A stretch of 64,000 bases of DNA, taken from positions 97,413 to 161,412 of the forward strand of contig NZ_CP108416.1 in assembly GCF_035978755.1 (NCBI RefSeq), written 5' to 3'. Source of the DNA: Streptomyces sp. NBC_01298 (GTDB taxonomy: Bacteria > Actinomycetota > Actinomycetes > Streptomycetales > Streptomycetaceae). The translations under genes and the position numbers were made by a program. The notes under the pieces are model-generated. The model saw nothing but the letters and a program-made list of their open reading frames with translations, had not been told where the DNA came from and did not search any database. Of the stretch, positions 42,574-53,042 are shown piece by piece; within the stretch, counting starts at the first letter, position 1, and every line of letters starts with the position of its first letter.

Positions 42574-43950
42574 TCAGCCGTCGGTACGCACGACCGCCGG
42601 CGGCGCGTAGCGCCCGGTGAGGATGTCGGGGTGGGGCAGGTACTGGCGCAGGATGAGCCGGAACAGCGTGCCCGGTTCGGTGGTGGGCAACCAGTTGGCC
42701 TCCTTGTCGGGGCCCGGGCTCTCGCGCTGCAGGTAGAGGGCCAAGGACCCGTCGGCCCCGTACTGCAGGCCCTTGGTCAGGGATCCCAGGTGGTAACGGC
42801 CGATCGGGTTCTCCACGAGGAACCCCTCGGGGTTGAGGTACATGGTCACCGACCAGAAGGCGCCCACCGGTGGAAAGCCGTCGGGGGCGAAGCGGATCTC
42901 GTACGTGTGGTCGCCGGACATGGGCCTGCCGTCGGCGTCCAGCATGGCGCCGACGTAGTACGCCTCCTGGGCCTTGTTGGCGAGCAGGCCGAGCTGGGCG
43001 ATCTCCAGACGGGAGAAGTAGTCCGTGCCCCAGTCGCCGATGGTGTCGGGGTCGACCATGACCCAGCCGTTGCGCGAGGGCCCCGCGAAGGGCATCTCGG
43101 CGTACAGGTCCCGCAGGCTGTCGGCCACCGCGCGCCGCATGCCGTCCAGCGCGGCCGGGTGCAGGGCGTCCGGGTCGAAGGGGCGGTGCGGGGCGATGCC
43201 CAGCGGCGCGAGCAGGCCCAGGACACCGGCATCGGCGGCGGGGGGCGGGCTGGCGGAGAGGCAGTCGGCGAGCATGCGGTAGAAGTCGAGCGGGTCGCCG
43301 GTACGGAAGTCTCGCGCGGGCGGGTTGGCGGCGGCGTCGGGCGCGGGTGCGCCGGGGTCGGCCGGGCGCAGGGCGATCCGCCCCTGGAGGGCCACGGCGG
43401 CGGGGACGTCGTCGTCGAGGATGGTGACGCGGGCCAGGAGGCAGACGAGCGAGGTGGGCGCGGTGATGACCCGGGTGATGCCGGGCGGTGTGGTGCCGCG
43501 CCGGCCGGGGCCGGTGATCAGGTAGTCGCCGCCGGTGGTGTCACCGGTGCGGGTGCCGACGTAGGCGAAGCTGTTGGTGTACATGTCCAGCAGCTGCACG
43601 GTGAAGTACCGGTCCGCGACCGGGGGTACGGACAGCACGACCGGCCCGGCCGAGAGGTCGACGAAGGTCCGTGAGTAGGGTGCGTCGACGATCGGGGTGA
43701 CGAAGTAGGTGTCCTTCGGCTCCGCACGCCGCGGAGTGTGGTGCACCTGGTTGATCGCCCCCATGTGGGTGGGCGCACTCCTGTCGACGTGCCACTCCCA
43801 CAGGCTGCGGTGCATCTCCACCAGCGGATAGCCGTAGCGGAACGCGGCCATCCCCGCCCAGTACCCCTCGTCCCCGCGTGCCTTCTCGTGGCCCTGCGCG
43901 ATCTGCTCCAGCAACGACTCCACGTCCACGCGCACTCCGATCGACCCCAC
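42574..43950 (-). CDS. DUF1254/DUF1214 domain protein
   Basis: About 458 residues. The N-terminal DUF1254 domain covers roughly 5-190 (FRYGYPLVEMHRSLW, QVHHTPRRAEPKDTYFVTPI, and YSRTFVDLSAGPVVLSVPPV), and the DUF1214 domain the last 120 (GAFWSVTMYLNPEGFLVENP, then RYHLGSLTKGLQYGADGSLALYLQ). This pair is common in actinobacteria; biochemical function is unknown. I take GTG 43950 as start because the conserved part begins just after it; an ATG at 44019 or a nearer GTG are alternatives. Confidence 0.85.
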   Translation of the reverse strand: MGSIGVRVDVESLLEQIAQGHEKARGDEGYWAGMAAFRYGYPLVEMHRSLWEWHVDRSAPTHMGAINQVHHTPRRAEPKDTYFVTPIVDAPYSRTFVDLSAGPVVLSVPPVADRYFTVQLLDMYTNSFAYVGTRTGDTTGGDYLITGPGRRGTTPPGITRVITAPTSLVCLLARVTILDDDVPAAVALQGRIALRPADPGAPAPDAAANPPARDFRTGDPLDFYRMLADCLSASPPPAADAGVLGLLAPLGIAPHRPFDPDALHPAALDGMRRAVADSLRDLYAEMPFAGPSRNGWVMVDPDTIGDWGTDYFSRLEIAQLGLLANKAQEAYYVGAMLDADGRPMSGDHTYEIRFAPDGFPPVGAFWSVTMYLNPEGFLVENPIGRYHLGSLTKGLQYGADGSLALYLQRESPGPDKEANWLPTTEPGTLFRLILRQYLPHPDILTGRYAPPAVVRTDG

Positions 43951-44025
43951 CCGAAACGGACAAAACCTCCCACTACCCTCGACGTTCACCACGCCTACGG
44001 CAACCGGGGAGGCACGCACGTACCG

Positions 44026-45372
44026 TCAGGAGTCGCCCAGCGACAGCAGCTTCTTCTGCGGCTTGCCCATCGCGTTGCGCGGAATCGCCGCCACGAACCG
44101 CACCTCGCGCGGCCGCTTGTGCACCGACAGGTGTGCGGCGACGAAGTCCGTCAGTTCCGGACCGGTGACGCCCTCGGCCACCACGAAGGCCACGATCCGC
44201 TGCCCGAGATCCGCGTCCGGCAGCCCCACCACCGCCGCCTCGCTCACCTTGGGGTGGTCCAGCAGCGCGTTTTCGATCTCCCCGGCGCCGATCCGGTAAC
44301 CGCCCGACTTGATCATGTCGATGGAGGCCCGTCCCACGATCCGGTGGACTCCGTCGGCCTCGTCGACGGCCGCGATGTCGCCCGTACGGAACCACCCGTC
44401 CTCGGTGTAGGCGGCGGCCGTGGCCTCGGGCCGGCCCAGGTACCCGGAGAACAGCGTCGGCCCGGTGAGCTGGAGCTCGCCGATCTCCGCGCCCGCCTCC
44501 GCCACGATCCGTGTACGGATGCCCCGGAGCGGGGTTCCGACCGTCCCGGGCCGCACCTCCCCGCCCGCGCGCCCGCTCACCGTGATCAGCGTCTCGGTCA
44601 TCCCGTACCGCTCCACGGGCCGCAGCCCGGTCAGCCGCTCCAGGTCCCGGAAGACCGGCGCGGGCAGCGCGGCACTGCCGGAGACGAGCAACCGGGCCCC
44701 GCCCAGCGCGGCGGCCGCCGCCGGCGCCCCCGCGATACGGGACCACACGGTCGGCACCCCGAAGTACAGGCTGCCTCCGGCCTCCGCGTAGGCCTCCGGG
44801 GTGGGCCGCCCGGTGTGCACGAGACGGCTGCCGGTACGCAGCGCACCCAGCACGCCGAGGACCAGTCCGTGTACGTGGAACAGCGGCAGCCCGTGCACCA
44901 GGGTGTCCTCGGCGCTCCACTGCCAGGCCTCGGCGAGGGCGTCGAGATCGGCGGCCACGGCCTCGGCGGTGAGAACGACCCCCTTGGGCGGGCCGGTGGT
45001 CCCGGAGGTGTAGAGGATCAGCGCCGCCCGACCGGGCTCGGCCACGGCCCCGAGATCACCGCCACCGCCGCCGCGCCGCGCGAAGTCCACGTCGACGAGC
45101 ACGGCGCCGGAGTCCCGCAGGATGTGCTCCCGCTCGGCGGGCCCCGCATCGGGCGGCAGCGGTACGAAGGGCACCCCGGCCAGCAGCCCGCCGACGACGG
45201 CGGCGACGGTCTCCAGGGAGGCCGTCGCGGTCACCGCGAAGGCGGGCGCCCCGGCGACGTCGGCGGCCACGGCACGGGCCGCCCCGAGCAGGTCCTCATA
45301 GGAGGCGTCCCGCCCGGCCACCCTCAGGGCATCGGGCCGGTCTCCATACACCCCGGTGAGCGCGGTCAGCAC
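44026..45372 (-). CDS. MatB-like malonyl/acyl-CoA synthetase
   Basis: 448 residues, an intact ANL enzyme: LYTSGTTGPPKGVVLT near 117-132, LVHGLPLFHVHGLVLGVLGA near 160, ERYGMTET near 255, GWFRTGD near 325, SGGYRIGAGEIENALLDHP near 350 and the catalytic Lys in MGKPQKKLL near the end. The HVHGLVLGVLG stretch and the compact N terminus closely resemble Streptomyces MatB, which activates malonate or methylmalonate; other short acids remain possible. It starts at GTG 45372 and is not obviously linked to its neighbours. Confidence 0.88.
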   Translation of the reverse strand: MLTALTGVYGDRPDALRVAGRDASYEDLLGAARAVAADVAGAPAFAVTATASLETVAAVVGGLLAGVPFVPLPPDAGPAEREHILRDSGAVLVDVDFARRGGGGGDLGAVAEPGRAALILYTSGTTGPPKGVVLTAEAVAADLDALAEAWQWSAEDTLVHGLPLFHVHGLVLGVLGALRTGSRLVHTGRPTPEAYAEAGGSLYFGVPTVWSRIAGAPAAAAALGGARLLVSGSAALPAPVFRDLERLTGLRPVERYGMTETLITVSGRAGGEVRPGTVGTPLRGIRTRIVAEAGAEIGELQLTGPTLFSGYLGRPEATAAAYTEDGWFRTGDIAAVDEADGVHRIVGRASIDMIKSGGYRIGAGEIENALLDHPKVSEAAVVGLPDADLGQRIVAFVVAEGVTGPELTDFVAAHLSVHKRPREVRFVAAIPRNAMGKPQKKLLSLGDS

Positions 45373-45458
45373 TGATCCCCCTACGGAGTCCGATCACATC
45401 CAACCGCCCCACCCTACGACCGCCACCACCCGAGCCCCGCCCCCCGACCGGAACCCAG

Positions 45459-45500
45459 CCCCGCCGGCGTTTGAGGCGCGGGGTCCGGGCAGAGCCCGGG
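45459..45500. repeat. Streptomyces-type repeated hairpin element
   Basis: CCCCGCCGGCGTTTGAGGCG then CGGGG, followed by CCGGGC-AGA-GCCCGG, is a common dispersed intergenic element of Streptomyces genomes, here between the MatB-like gene and gdhA. It can act as a terminator. Confidence 0.7.
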
Positions 45501-45578
45501 GAACGGAGGAGGGGCGGGTCGGGGAAACCCCCGCCCGCCCCACCCCGGCACGTCAGGGCCGGCGTCGGCGTCGGCGCC

Positions 45579-47102
<1,524 letters not shown>

Positions 47103-47184
47103 TCATCGGCACCACTCCACCATGGCCGACTCGATCTTCGCACCACCATGGACAGGAGCACGGGGCAGAACATAGACAGGCCAT

Positions 47185-47673
47185 ATGGACATCGCACGGG
47201 TCGCCGCCCTCGTCGCCGCGACGCTCACCACGGGCCTGATGGCGGGCCTGTTCTTCGCCTTCGACGTCGCGGTGATGCCGGCGCTGAAGCGCTCCGACGA
47301 CCGGACCCTCATCTCCGTGATGCAGCGCGTGAACACTTCCATCATCAATGGCTGGTTCATGCTCGCGTTCCTGGGCGCGCTCCTGTTCACCGGCCTCGCG
47401 GTGGCCCTGCATCTGCCCGCCGGCGAGCACGCGCCGTTGCCCGCGCTGACGGGCGCCCTCGTCCTCTACGTGCTCGCCGTCGCGGTCACCGGCCGGGTGA
47501 ACATCCCGCTCAACAACGCCCTGGAGGCGGCCGGACCCGCCGAACGGATCGCGGATCCGGCCACCGTACGCGCGGCGTTCGAGAAGAAGTGGGTACCCGC
47601 CAACCGCTGGCGTACCACCCTGTGCACGGCCGCCCTGGCCTGCCAGGCCTGTGCCCTCCTGGCGGCCGCCTAG
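47185..47673 (+). CDS. DUF1772 membrane protein (copy A)
   Basis: 162 residues with four hydrophobic helices (about 5-28, 50-75, 85-105 and 135-160). The DUF1772/anthrone-oxygenase-like signature is GLMAGLFFAFDVAVMPALKR near 15-34, with DRTLISVMQRVNTSIIN and VNIPLNNALEAA. Most members have no known function; some relatives oxidise anthrones. It converges on a related protein (copy B), with 4 bases between their stops. Confidence 0.88.
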   Translation: MDIARVAALVAATLTTGLMAGLFFAFDVAVMPALKRSDDRTLISVMQRVNTSIINGWFMLAFLGALLFTGLAVALHLPAGEHAPLPALTGALVLYVLAVAVTGRVNIPLNNALEAAGPAERIADPATVRAAFEKKWVPANRWRTTLCTAALACQACALLAAA

Positions 47674-47677
47674 CCCC

Positions 47678-48244
47678 TCAGCGTCCGGCCCCGGACGCCG
47701 CGGACGCCCCCGATGCCCCGGACGCCGCCGATGTACCCGTCGCCCGCCCGTACAGTACGAGCGCCCGCGCCAGGGCGGTCAGCGCCGCCGCGCAGAGCAG
47801 GGTGCGCACGATGTTCGGCGTCTCCCAGGTGCCCTTGAACTTCTCCACGACCGAGAAGTCGGTCAGCTTCGCGGCATCGCCCAGGTCGGCGAGTTCATTG
47901 TTGAGCGGAATGTTGACCGCGAAGGTGACGACGAGCACGACGAGGTACGCCGCCGCGCCCAGCGAGGCCCACAGCGCGACCGTGCGGCGCCCGGCCCGCG
48001 CCTCGACGAACGCCGAGGCGAAGGCGGCGAGCAGCGCGACGACGAAGACCGTCCCGAAGAGCGGATTGCCGTCGATGACGGCGTTGAAGCTCTGCATCGC
48101 CGTGACGTACGTACGGTCGTCGGTCTTCGCCAGTCCCGGCATCACCGAGACGTCGAAGGCGAAGAAGAGCCCCGCCATCAGCCCGACCAGGACGGTCGAC
48201 AGGCCGAGCAGCGCGGTGGAGAGTCTGGTGCCGTTGGATCCCAT
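47678..48244 (-). CDS. DUF1772 membrane protein (copy B)
   Basis: 188 residues, four membrane helices, with the same landmarks as copy A: GLMAGLFFAFDVSVMPGLAK, DDRTYVTAMQSFNAVIDGNP, VNIPLNNELADLGDA. It ends in an unusual Ala/Ser/Gly tail. The two paralogues converge tail to tail, an arrangement suggesting inverted duplication of an old gene, although they have since diverged well. Confidence 0.88.
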   Translation of the reverse strand: MGSNGTRLSTALLGLSTVLVGLMAGLFFAFDVSVMPGLAKTDDRTYVTAMQSFNAVIDGNPLFGTVFVVALLAAFASAFVEARAGRRTVALWASLGAAAYLVVLVVTFAVNIPLNNELADLGDAAKLTDFSVVEKFKGTWETPNIVRTLLCAAALTALARALVLYGRATGTSAASGASGASAASGAGR

Positions 48245-48406
48245 CGGATGTGCCCCCCGTATGTATGTGTATAGGTCCGTATGCCTGTACGTCCGCGGCT
48301 GTTGATCGTGCCATCACCCGTACCGCCTTGCCAGTGAATCCTCAGTGCCGGACGGCCCCCGCACGGACCCGCACAACCCCCTGCCAACTCACATGTACTG
48401 CACACG

Positions 48407-48419
48407 TAGGCTGCTCGAA
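48407..48419 (+). promoter_or_regulatory. Leaderless promoter of the GNAT gene
   Basis: TAGGCT at 48407-48412 lies seven bases before the ATG at 48419 and no ribosome site is present, the usual picture of a leaderless Streptomyces transcript. The -35 is weak. Confidence 0.5.
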
Positions 48420-48904
48420 TGAGCGCACCCGCCAAGCCCCTCCGTCTCGCCCCGGTCACCCCCGAGAACTTCGCCGCAGTCTCCGCGCTGTCGGTCCGTC
48501 CCGACCAGGAGCACCTCGTCTCGCCGGTCGTGAAGTCGCTGGCGGAGGCCTACGCCCACGGGGAAACGGCCTGGCCCCGGGCGATCGTCGACGGCGACGA
48601 GGTCGTCGGCTTCGTGATGGCCTTCCTCGACATCCCCTGGGACCCGGCCGAGGACCCCCACGACATCCGCTCCGGCCTCTGGCGCCTGAACGTCTCGGCC
48701 GCCCACCAGTCCAAGGGCTACGGCCGCTTCGCCGTCACGGCGGTCACCGAGGAACTCCGCCGGCGCGGCACCTCCCACGCCTACGTCACCTGGCACCCGG
48801 GCCCCGGTACACCCGAACCCTTCTACCTCTCCCTCGGCTTCCGCCCGACGGGCGAACAGAGCGACGGCGAAACGGTGGCCGTCCTGGACCTCCGGACCAC
48901 CTGA
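48419..48904 (+). CDS. GNAT-family N-acetyltransferase (spermidine/DiaA-like)
   Basis: 161 residues: LRLAPVTPENFAAVSALSV at the start, VDGDEVVGFVMAFLDIPWDP, acetyl-CoA loop LNVSAAHQSKGYGRFAVTAV with QSKGYG near 101, and PGTPEPFYLSLGFRPTGE near 130-145. It resembles the polyamine or aminoglycoside-type GNATs (BltD/SpeG-like). It stands alone with its own leaderless promoter. Confidence 0.9.
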   Translation: MSAPAKPLRLAPVTPENFAAVSALSVRPDQEHLVSPVVKSLAEAYAHGETAWPRAIVDGDEVVGFVMAFLDIPWDPAEDPHDIRSGLWRLNVSAAHQSKGYGRFAVTAVTEELRRRGTSHAYVTWHPGPGTPEPFYLSLGFRPTGEQSDGETVAVLDLRTT

Positions 48905-48951
48905 CCCCGAAGAACCCGACGCCCAAACCACCTCACCCCCTGGCCCCGTCC

Positions 48952-49869
48952 CTACCCCGCGGCAGCCGCCGCCCCCACCCGGTACTCCCGCGGGCTGACC
49001 CCCCGTACCCGCTTGAAGGCGGTCGAGAGCGCGAACGCCGAGCTGTAGCCGACCCTGTGGGCGGCCGAGGCGAGCGTGGTGGCCGGGTCGCTCAACAGGT
49101 CCGCCGCCAACGCCAGCCGCCAGCCCGTCAGATAGGACATCGGCGGCTCGCCGACCAGCTCGGTGAAACGGCGGGCGAACGCGGCCCGCGAGACGCCGAC
49201 CTCGCGCGCCAGCGACTCCACCGTCCAGCCGTGGGCGGGGTTCTCGTGCAGCAGCCGCAGCGCCGGGCCGGTGACCGGATCGCTCTCGGCGCCACCGCGC
49301 TCCGCGAGCCAGCCGCGTACGACGCCGATCAGCAGCAGGTCCAGGATCCGGTTCAGTACGAGCTTTTGGGCCGGCTCCGTACGGGAGATCTCCACGCCCA
49401 GCAGCCCGACCAGCGCGGAGTCCACCGGACCGACCAACACCCGCGGAAGCGCGTTGAGCAGGCGGCTGCCGATTTCGCCCGGGTCCTGGTAGGTGCCGCT
49501 CAGCATCACCGCCGAGCCTTCCGCCGCACCCCACGTCCGTACCCCGAGAGCCATGGAGTCCGACACGTCCTCCCCGCCCTCGACCTTGCTGCACCGCTGG
49601 TCAGGACCCACCCTGATCTGCGGGGGCGTGTCCTTGGAATCGGCGACGCTGTACGGAACCGGTCCCCGCACCAGTGCAGCCTCACCCGGCGCGACGAGCA
49701 CCGGTTCGCCGTCGTCGGGCAGCAGCCACGCCGATCCGTGCACCATCGTCATCACCGACAGCGGGGCCCGGTCCTCGATCCGGATCGACCAGGGCGGATT
49801 GAACACGCACTTGATGAGGAAGGCGGATTTGGCCTTGGGGCCTTCGAGCAGAGCCGTCAGCGTATCCAT
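48952..49869 (-). CDS. AraC-family regulator with cupin-like sensor domain (AraC_binding_2/6 type)
   Basis: 305 residues starting at ATG 49869 (MDTLTALLEGPKAKSAFLIK); an ATG seven codons upstream is an alternative. Residues 1-180 form a cupin-like sensor (MTMVHGSAWLLPDDGEPVLV, APGEAALVRGPVPYSVAD). Residues 200-300 are the AraC DNA-binding domain (VESLAREVGVSRAAFARRFT; LASAAHRVGYSSAFALSTAF; RVRGVSPREYR). It is adjacent and in the same direction to an NAD(P)-binding oxidoreductase gene 24 bases upstream of its start, which such regulators usually control. Confidence 0.92.
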   Translation of the reverse strand: MDTLTALLEGPKAKSAFLIKCVFNPPWSIRIEDRAPLSVMTMVHGSAWLLPDDGEPVLVAPGEAALVRGPVPYSVADSKDTPPQIRVGPDQRCSKVEGGEDVSDSMALGVRTWGAAEGSAVMLSGTYQDPGEIGSRLLNALPRVLVGPVDSALVGLLGVEISRTEPAQKLVLNRILDLLLIGVVRGWLAERGGAESDPVTGPALRLLHENPAHGWTVESLAREVGVSRAAFARRFTELVGEPPMSYLTGWRLALAADLLSDPATTLASAAHRVGYSSAFALSTAFKRVRGVSPREYRVGAAAAAG

Positions 49870-49893
49870 CGCCCCATTCTCCCCGTCCACTCC

Positions 49894-50739
49894 CTACACG
49901 TCCCAGGCCCCGCGGCCCGCCGCCTCCCGCGCGAAGTCCGAGAAGTCCCGCGGCCCCCGGCCCAGCACTTCCTCGACCCCGTCCACGAGGTGCGCGTTGC
50001 GCCCGTCCAGGATCAGCGTGAACAGGTCCGCGAACTCCTCCGGCAGCCCGTTCTCGCGCAGCACCTCGCGGTAGGCCCCGTCCGAGACCGGGACGTACGA
50101 GATCTCGCGCCCGGTCGCCTTCGACAGCTCGGCCGCGACATCGTGGAAGCTGAGCAGCCGCGGGCCGGAGAGCTCGTACGTACGGCCGATGTGCCGGTCG
50201 TCCTCGGTCAGCGCGGCGACCACCACGTCGGCGATGTCCTCGGCGTCGACGAACGGCTCGACGGCGTCGGCCGTCGGCAGGGCGATCTCCCCGGCGAGCA
50301 CCGGCTCCAGGAAGAAGCTCTCGTCGAAGTTCTGGTTGAACCAGGCCGCGCGCACCACCGTCCAGTCGGCCCCGGACTCCTTCAGCGCTTCCTCGCTCCG
50401 CCGGGCCGCCTCCTCGCCGCGGCCCGAAAGCAGCACCAGCCGGCGTACCCCGGCGGCCACGGCCACCCGTGCGAAGGCTCCGACCTGTTCGGCGGCGCCG
50501 GGGAAACCGAGGTCGGGGTAGTACGTGACGTACGCCCGGTCCACGCCCTCCAGGGCCGGTCCCCAGCTCTCGGGCTCGTTCCAGTCGAAGGCCGGCTCAC
50601 CGGAGCGCGACCCGATGCGGACCAGACGGCCCAGGGCGGTGAGCTTCTCGGCCACGCGCCGGCCCGTCTTGCCCGTGCCGCCGATGACCAGCGTGCGGAG
50701 GTCGTTGTCGTTCTGCGTCTGCTGCGTTGTCTTCGTCAT
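49894..50739 (-). CDS. NmrA-like NAD(P)H-binding protein
   Basis: 281 residues. TLVIGGTGKTGRRVAEKLTA at 16-35 gives the NmrA GGTGxTG nucleotide loop; RLVLLSGRGEEAARRSEEAL near 95-115; DWTVVRAAWFNQNFDESFFL near 120; EPFVDAEDIADVVVAAL near 160. These atypical SDRs are redox sensors or quinone reductases (QorB-like). Its transcript probably runs into the AraC gene. Confidence 0.9.
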   Translation of the reverse strand: MTKTTQQTQNDNDLRTLVIGGTGKTGRRVAEKLTALGRLVRIGSRSGEPAFDWNEPESWGPALEGVDRAYVTYYPDLGFPGAAEQVGAFARVAVAAGVRRLVLLSGRGEEAARRSEEALKESGADWTVVRAAWFNQNFDESFFLEPVLAGEIALPTADAVEPFVDAEDIADVVVAALTEDDRHIGRTYELSGPRLLSFHDVAAELSKATGREISYVPVSDGAYREVLRENGLPEEFADLFTLILDGRNAHLVDGVEEVLGRGPRDFSDFAREAAGRGAWDV

Positions 50740-50843
50740 GGGGACCAGTCAACTCCCCGGGCCCGAGACGGAACATCGCCGAGAAGCTCAACCGCATACG
50801 CCTGCGTCCACGGCCCCGTCGACACCCCCGCGGGCGGCTCCCG

Positions 50844-51047
50844 CTACTGCTCGGTGAGCGTGTGCTTCACGAGCGCGTTGGCGTGTCCGTGCCCGATCCC
50901 GTGCTCGGTCTTGAGCCAGCCGACGAGCTCCATGTGCTTGGTCAGCGGCGAGGCACGGATGAGCTCCTGCCACTCCGAGACCGGACGGCCGTACTTCTTC
51001 TCGATGGAAGGGAAGTAACTGGCGGGGCCCTTCACCGGCTCGGTCAT
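50844..51047 (-). CDS. DUF4287 domain protein
   Basis: 67 residues from ATG 51047 (MTEPVKGPASYFPSIEKKYG). The DUF4287 motif covers nearly all of it, ending in HGIGHGHANALVKHTL. Small cytosolic protein, function unknown, a single gene with its own promoter space. Confidence 0.9.
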   Translation of the reverse strand: MTEPVKGPASYFPSIEKKYGRPVSEWQELIRASPLTKHMELVGWLKTEHGIGHGHANALVKHTLTEQ

Positions 51048-51151
51048 GGCGATCCTCTTCTCTCGTTGCCTTCTGGTGCACACGAAGCGACGTACAAGGG
51101 GTAGACCGGAGCCCCCGCGAAAACTCATCGGCCCCATCCCGAAAATATCGG

Positions 51152-51994
51152 ATGATCCGCTTCATGATGTGGACCGAACGCGCCGTCACCCGAGCCGGCG
51201 TCCGTCTGACCTGCCGTGACTGGAACTCCCCCCACCCCGCCTCCGCGCCCCCCGTCGTCCTCCTCCACGGCCTCGCGGGCCACGCGGGCGAATGGGACGC
51301 CACCGCCGCGCACCTGGCCCCGCACCACCGCGTGGTGGTGGTGGACCAGCGCGGTCACGGAGCCAGCGAGCGCCGCCCCGCGGACGTCTCCCGCGCCGCG
51401 TACGTGGCGGACGTGCGGGCCGTCTGCGAGCAGCTCGGCGTGCACCGCCCGGTACTGGTGGGCCAGTCGCTCGGCGGCCACACCGCGATGCTCACCGCCG
51501 CCGCCCACCCGGACCTCGTACGGGGCCTCGTGCTGATCGACGCCGGCGCCGCCCGGGCCGACCCGGACACCCCGGAACAGATCGGCGGCTGGCTGGCCTC
51601 CTGGCCGCTCCCGTTCCCCAGCCTCGACGGGGCTCGCACCTTCCTCACCGGTCAGGGGCTGAACGGCGAGGCCTGGGCAGCCGGCCTGGAGCAGCGCGCG
51701 GACGGCTGGTACCCCCGCTTCGAGCGCTCGGTGATGGTCGCGGCCATCGCCGAGAACGGCGCCCGCGACTGGTGGCCGCAGTGGCGCGCGGTCCGGTGCC
51801 CCACCCTGCTGGTCATCGGAGAGAAGGGGATCATGCCGCCGGAGGAGTCCGTCCGGATGCTCGACTCGGCCGCCCCGTCCACCGCTACGACGGCGGTCTC
51901 CGTCCCGGGCTCGGGCCACGACGTCCACCTGGACCGGCCCGCCGTCGTGCACTGCCTGCTGTCCACCTTCCTTTCGGAGCTGCGGACGGAGTAG
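51152..51994 (+). CDS. Alpha/beta hydrolase
   Basis: 280 residues. Oxyanion strand VVLLHGLAGHAGEWDATAAH near 35-55, VVVVDQRGHGASER near 61-74, nucleophile VLVGQSLGGHTAML near 100-113 (GQSLGG), and the end PGSGHDVHLDRP with the histidine. Esterase or C-C hydrolase type; substrate unknown. ATG 51152 is used; an in-frame ATG five codons later is also possible. Confidence 0.92.
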   Translation: MIRFMMWTERAVTRAGVRLTCRDWNSPHPASAPPVVLLHGLAGHAGEWDATAAHLAPHHRVVVVDQRGHGASERRPADVSRAAYVADVRAVCEQLGVHRPVLVGQSLGGHTAMLTAAAHPDLVRGLVLIDAGAARADPDTPEQIGGWLASWPLPFPSLDGARTFLTGQGLNGEAWAAGLEQRADGWYPRFERSVMVAAIAENGARDWWPQWRAVRCPTLLVIGEKGIMPPEESVRMLDSAAPSTATTAVSVPGSGHDVHLDRPAVVHCLLSTFLSELRTE

Positions 51995-52059
51995 CAGCCG
52001 AAGTTCCGGCAACCGGGTGGCCTTGGTGACCCCCGTCCGACCACGTCGTTCACCAGGAC

Positions 52060-52299
52060 ATGATCAAGCGCATCGCCACCACGGCCCTCCTCGCCGGTAC
52101 CGCCGCCCTCGCCATCGCCGCCCCCGCCATGGCCGCCGAGCCGCCGCTCGCCGACTCCGTCACCAGCACCGTCGCGGACGCCCCCCAGGACATCGCGGGC
52201 CTGGTGCCCGGCCAGGCCGGCGACGACCTGACCGACTTCTCGGGCGCGTTCGGAGCGTTCACCGCGGGCAACGCCCAGCAGACCGTCTCCAACGGCTGA
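52060..52299 (+). CDS. Small secreted protein
   Basis: 79 residues: a Sec signal peptide (MIKRIATTALLAGTAALAIA, cleavage likely after AMA) and a mature part of about 53 acidic, Ala/Asp/Gly-rich residues without cysteine. No domain recognised. It has a terminator directly after it, so it is a monocistronic exported small protein of the kind common in Streptomyces. Confidence 0.8.
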   Translation: MIKRIATTALLAGTAALAIAAPAMAAEPPLADSVTSTVADAPQDIAGLVPGQAGDDLTDFSGAFGAFTAGNAQQTVSNG

Positions 52300-52357
52300 C
52301 CCGCACACTCACCCCGGACTCCCGGACTCCCGGACTCCTCGGAGCGGCGGATCCCCC

Positions 52358-52391
52358 CGAACCCCTGGACCGAATCCGGTCCGGGGGTTCG
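52358..52391 (+). terminator. Terminator of the small secreted protein gene
   Basis: CGAACCCC-T-GGACCG, loop AATC, CGGTCC-G-GGGGTTCG: an 8+6 bp stem with one mismatch, 60 bases past the stop. Just before it the bases 52316-52337 repeat an ACTCCCGG unit three times. Confidence 0.85.
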
Positions 52392-52474
52392 TCCGTCCGG
52401 CGCCCGGGTACGACGCTCACGAGCCACCACGACCTGGGTCAACCACAGGTCAAGCAATATGATCACATTGCGGT

Positions 52475-53026
52475 ATGACCACGACGAAGACCCTCTACCT
52501 GCTCTGCTCCGCCGCCCCGCCCGTCTTCGACGTGGCCCGTGTCATCGAGGACGCCCAGTCCCGCGGCTGGGACGTCTGCCTCGGCCTCACCCCCACCGCC
52601 GCGCACTGGCTCTCCGGCAGCCTCGACGGTCTCGCCGCGCTCACCGGCCATCCCGTCCGCTGGCAGTACAAACTGCCCGGCGATCCCGACGTATGGCCGA
52701 CGGCCGACGCCCTGCTCTTCGCCCCGGCCACGTTCAACTCCGTCAACGCCTGGGCCCTCGGCCTGACCGACCGGTTCGTCGTCGGGGTCGCAGCCGAGGC
52801 CATCGGCAAGGGAACCCCCGTCGTCACCATGCCCTGCGCGAACTCCGCCCTCACCGCCCACCCGCAGTTCGACCAGTCCCTGGCCGTCCTGCGCGGCGCC
52901 GGCGTCTCGGTCCTGTTCGGCGACGGCGGATTCGTACCCGGACCGGCCGGCCCCGACGCCCCCGCGCACTTCCCCTGGGCGGCAGCCCTGGCCGAGGTGG
53001 ACCGCACGGCGGTATCCGCCGCGTAG
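52475..53026 (+). CDS. Flavoprotein (phosphopantothenoylcysteine decarboxylase-like fold)
   Basis: 183 residues of the homo-oligomeric flavin-containing Cys decarboxylase (HFCD) type: LYLLCSAAPPVFDVARVIED at the start, ADALLFAPATFNSVNAWALG near 72-91 with the PATFNSxN flavin/substrate motif, and VTMPCANSALTAHPQFDQSL near 110 with a Cys in the PCANSAL motif comparable to the PAMN motif. Likely binds FMN; reaction unknown. It converges on the DinB gene. Confidence 0.88.
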   Translation: MTTTKTLYLLCSAAPPVFDVARVIEDAQSRGWDVCLGLTPTAAHWLSGSLDGLAALTGHPVRWQYKLPGDPDVWPTADALLFAPATFNSVNAWALGLTDRFVVGVAAEAIGKGTPVVTMPCANSALTAHPQFDQSLAVLRGAGVSVLFGDGGFVPGPAGPDAPAHFPWAAALAEVDRTAVSAA

Positions 53027-53042
53027 CCCGCCCGGGGCGCCG

